A stretch of DNA of 64,000 bases from Circinella umbellata. Lineage: Eukaryota; Mucoromycota; Mucoromycetes; Mucorales; Lichtheimiaceae. Below, piece by piece: positions 62,822 through 64,000 of the stretch (within the stretch, counting starts at the first letter, position 1; each line of letters begins with the position of its first letter). Location of the stretch: assembly GCA_025093555.1 (NCBI GenBank), contig JAIWNF010000053.1:242743-306742 (forward strand), written 5' to 3'. The notes below the pieces were generated by a model. That model did not search any database. It had not been told where the DNA came from and saw nothing but the letters and a program-made list of their open reading frames with translations. The translations under genes were made by a program, and so were the position numbers.

Positions 62822-63994
62822 ATGACAGAAGAAAATACACATGAAAGAAAATATCAATTTGAAACTGAAGAAAAAGCTTTATGTTTTCATGGTCCTTTAA
62901 TATATGAAGCAAAGGTGAACTTCCTTGAATATATATATATATATATATATATAGTTTACTTGGACGAATAATAATATTAATAATAAATACATAGATTCTT
63001 GATCGTCAATGGATGGATAGTAACCCAGATTTCCAAGGACCTTATTATTTTGTTCATTATAAGGGTTGGAAAAGAACGTAACTAACTGTTTTACATATAT
63101 ATTTTTATTCACGAGAAATAAGAAACATTTATCTTGAATTGTAGTTATTAATGACAAGGTTTTAAATGATAAAACTAAAATATATTATAGTTGGGACGAA
63201 TGGGTACCTGAAACACGAGTATTACGCTGGACAGAAGCAAACTTACAAATGCAACAAAACTTAAAGGATTATATACAGTAAGCTAAAAGGAAACTATTTA
63301 TGATATATGATGAATAGTAGAATCAATAATTAACTTTTTTTTTCTTTTTTATATATAAGCAACAAAACAGCGGAAAGAAACGACCAAGAAGTGATTCATC
63401 CAATGCTGAAAAGGTAATAAATAATAATTATTATCCAAGTTATTTCATTAAAATATGAAACGTTTTATTTAGGATGAGGATTATTTAAATCGACCTGAAG
63501 TACGAATGGATATTCCAGATACAATGAAAGCACAATTAATTGATTTGGGAAAATGTTACTAAAAATCAACAGGTAAAAAAAAAGAGAGAGAGAGAGAGGA
63601 GAAAGAGAGAGGGGGGGGGAATATTCAACAATGTATTATAAATCTAATAATTTTATAAATAGCTTGTTGAATTACCACGAACTCCAACAATAACAAATTT
63701 ACTTGAACAATATCGAAAATATAAATTAGATAGAAAAGGATCAAGGTAAAATATATTCAATCGAGTAGAAGAGATTTGATTATTAAGATTATTATTTATT
63801 GTTATTATTATTTTAGTGGTACCGAAGATTTATTATCTGAAATTATTGATGGTGTAAAAGAATATTTTAATAAGGCATTAGGTACTATATTATTATATCG
63901 ATTTGAAAGACATCAATATGCAAATATTCGAAAACAATACCCAAAGAAAGAATGGTTGATATTTATGGTGCCGAACATCTTTTACGTTTATTTG
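62822..63994 (+). CDS. EAF3: Eaf3/MRG15-like chromo-barrel + MRG protein, partial at the right edge, two frame breaks
   Basis: Subunit of NuA4 acetyltransferase and Rpd3S deacetylase in fungi; the chromo barrel reads H3K36 methylation. Exons are 62822-62914, 62995-63077, 63191-63277, 63371-63413, 63473-63572, 63663-63745 and 63817-63994, where a GTAAAT donor begins as the window ends. The chromo barrel reads [34 protein letters not shown] and RVLRWTE. A basic linker (GKKRPRSDS) follows, then [41 protein letters not shown] and [19 protein letters not shown]. Exon 5 has one base too many (or two too few) near 63544, and exon 7 lacks one base near 63951; repairing both restores the expected MRG sequence. 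These are either assembly indels or pseudogenisation. Confidence 0.85.
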
Positions 63995-64000
63995 GTAAAT

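Overview
The window is nuclear DNA from an AT-rich, intron-dense early-diverging fungus. Mucoromycota, probably Mucorales, fits best: many 50-100 nt GT-AG introns, Asn/Gln/His-rich low-complexity tails, and a Set1-complex WDR82, a Sec66 and an Eaf3/MRG-type protein in mucoralean style. That placement is inference from gene content and style. All gene models were spliced by hand from open frames, GT/AG sites and codon phase. Nearly every recognised gene closes in frame over all its exons.

Layout. 1-2.3 kb: gene remnants. 2.3-4.3 kb (-): glutaryl-CoA dehydrogenase. 4.7-7.1 kb (-): CK1-family kinase with a His/Asn-rich tail. 8.3-9.8 kb (-): a decayed or unresolved membrane-protein gene. 10.3-12.5 kb (+): first 3-hydroxyisobutyryl-CoA hydrolase-like gene. 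13.0-14.8 kb (+): WDR82/Swd2. 14.9-15.9 kb (-): glycine cleavage H protein. 16.1-21.4 kb (+): 5-oxoprolinase, 16 exons. 21.9-22.7 kb (-): unknown protein. 23.7-25.6 kb (-): DMT/SLC35-like transporter. 26.3-26.8 kb (-): small helical unknown. 27.0-29.3 kb (-): TPR/F-box/LRR protein (Dia2/Pof3-like). 29.8-31.3 kb (-): acyl-CoA thioesterase II. 33.3-35.5 kb (-): second hydrolase paralogue. 37.7-38.8 kb (+): Mnd1. 39.0-41.1 kb (+): NAPE-PLD/Fmp30-like. 42.4-44.1 kb (-): secreted LysM-LysM-3D protein. 45.3-46.3 kb (+): Rab GTPase. 46.3-50.7 kb: graveyard of coding remnants. 50.8-57.7 kb: an Old Yellow Enzyme (OYE) pseudogene split by a complete DNA transposon. 59.0-60.0 kb: a second, truncated OYE pseudogene. 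60.8-61.4 kb (-): Sec66. 62.8-64.0 kb (+, partial): Eaf3/MRG15-like.

Main finding. At 50800-56366 sits a 5.57-kb element with imperfect 23-bp terminal inverted repeats. It is flanked by an exact 8-bp target duplication, so the empty site can be read directly from the OYE paralogue at 59.0 kb. Its single intact gene encodes 1,474 residues. A candidate DDE triad (D420, D490, E1056) is split by a complete DEDDy 3'-5' exonuclease domain (D576, E578, D636, Y706, D710) between the second and third acidic residue. The transposon appears to carry its own proofreading-type exonuclease inside the transposase.

Themes. Amino-acid and acyl-CoA catabolism is over-represented (GCDH, two HIBCH-like genes, GCSH, OPLAH, thioesterase II). 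The genes lie on both strands in fungal fashion, so this is not an operon. The rest is scattered housekeeping: chromatin, ER translocation, meiosis, trafficking and ubiquitin ligation.
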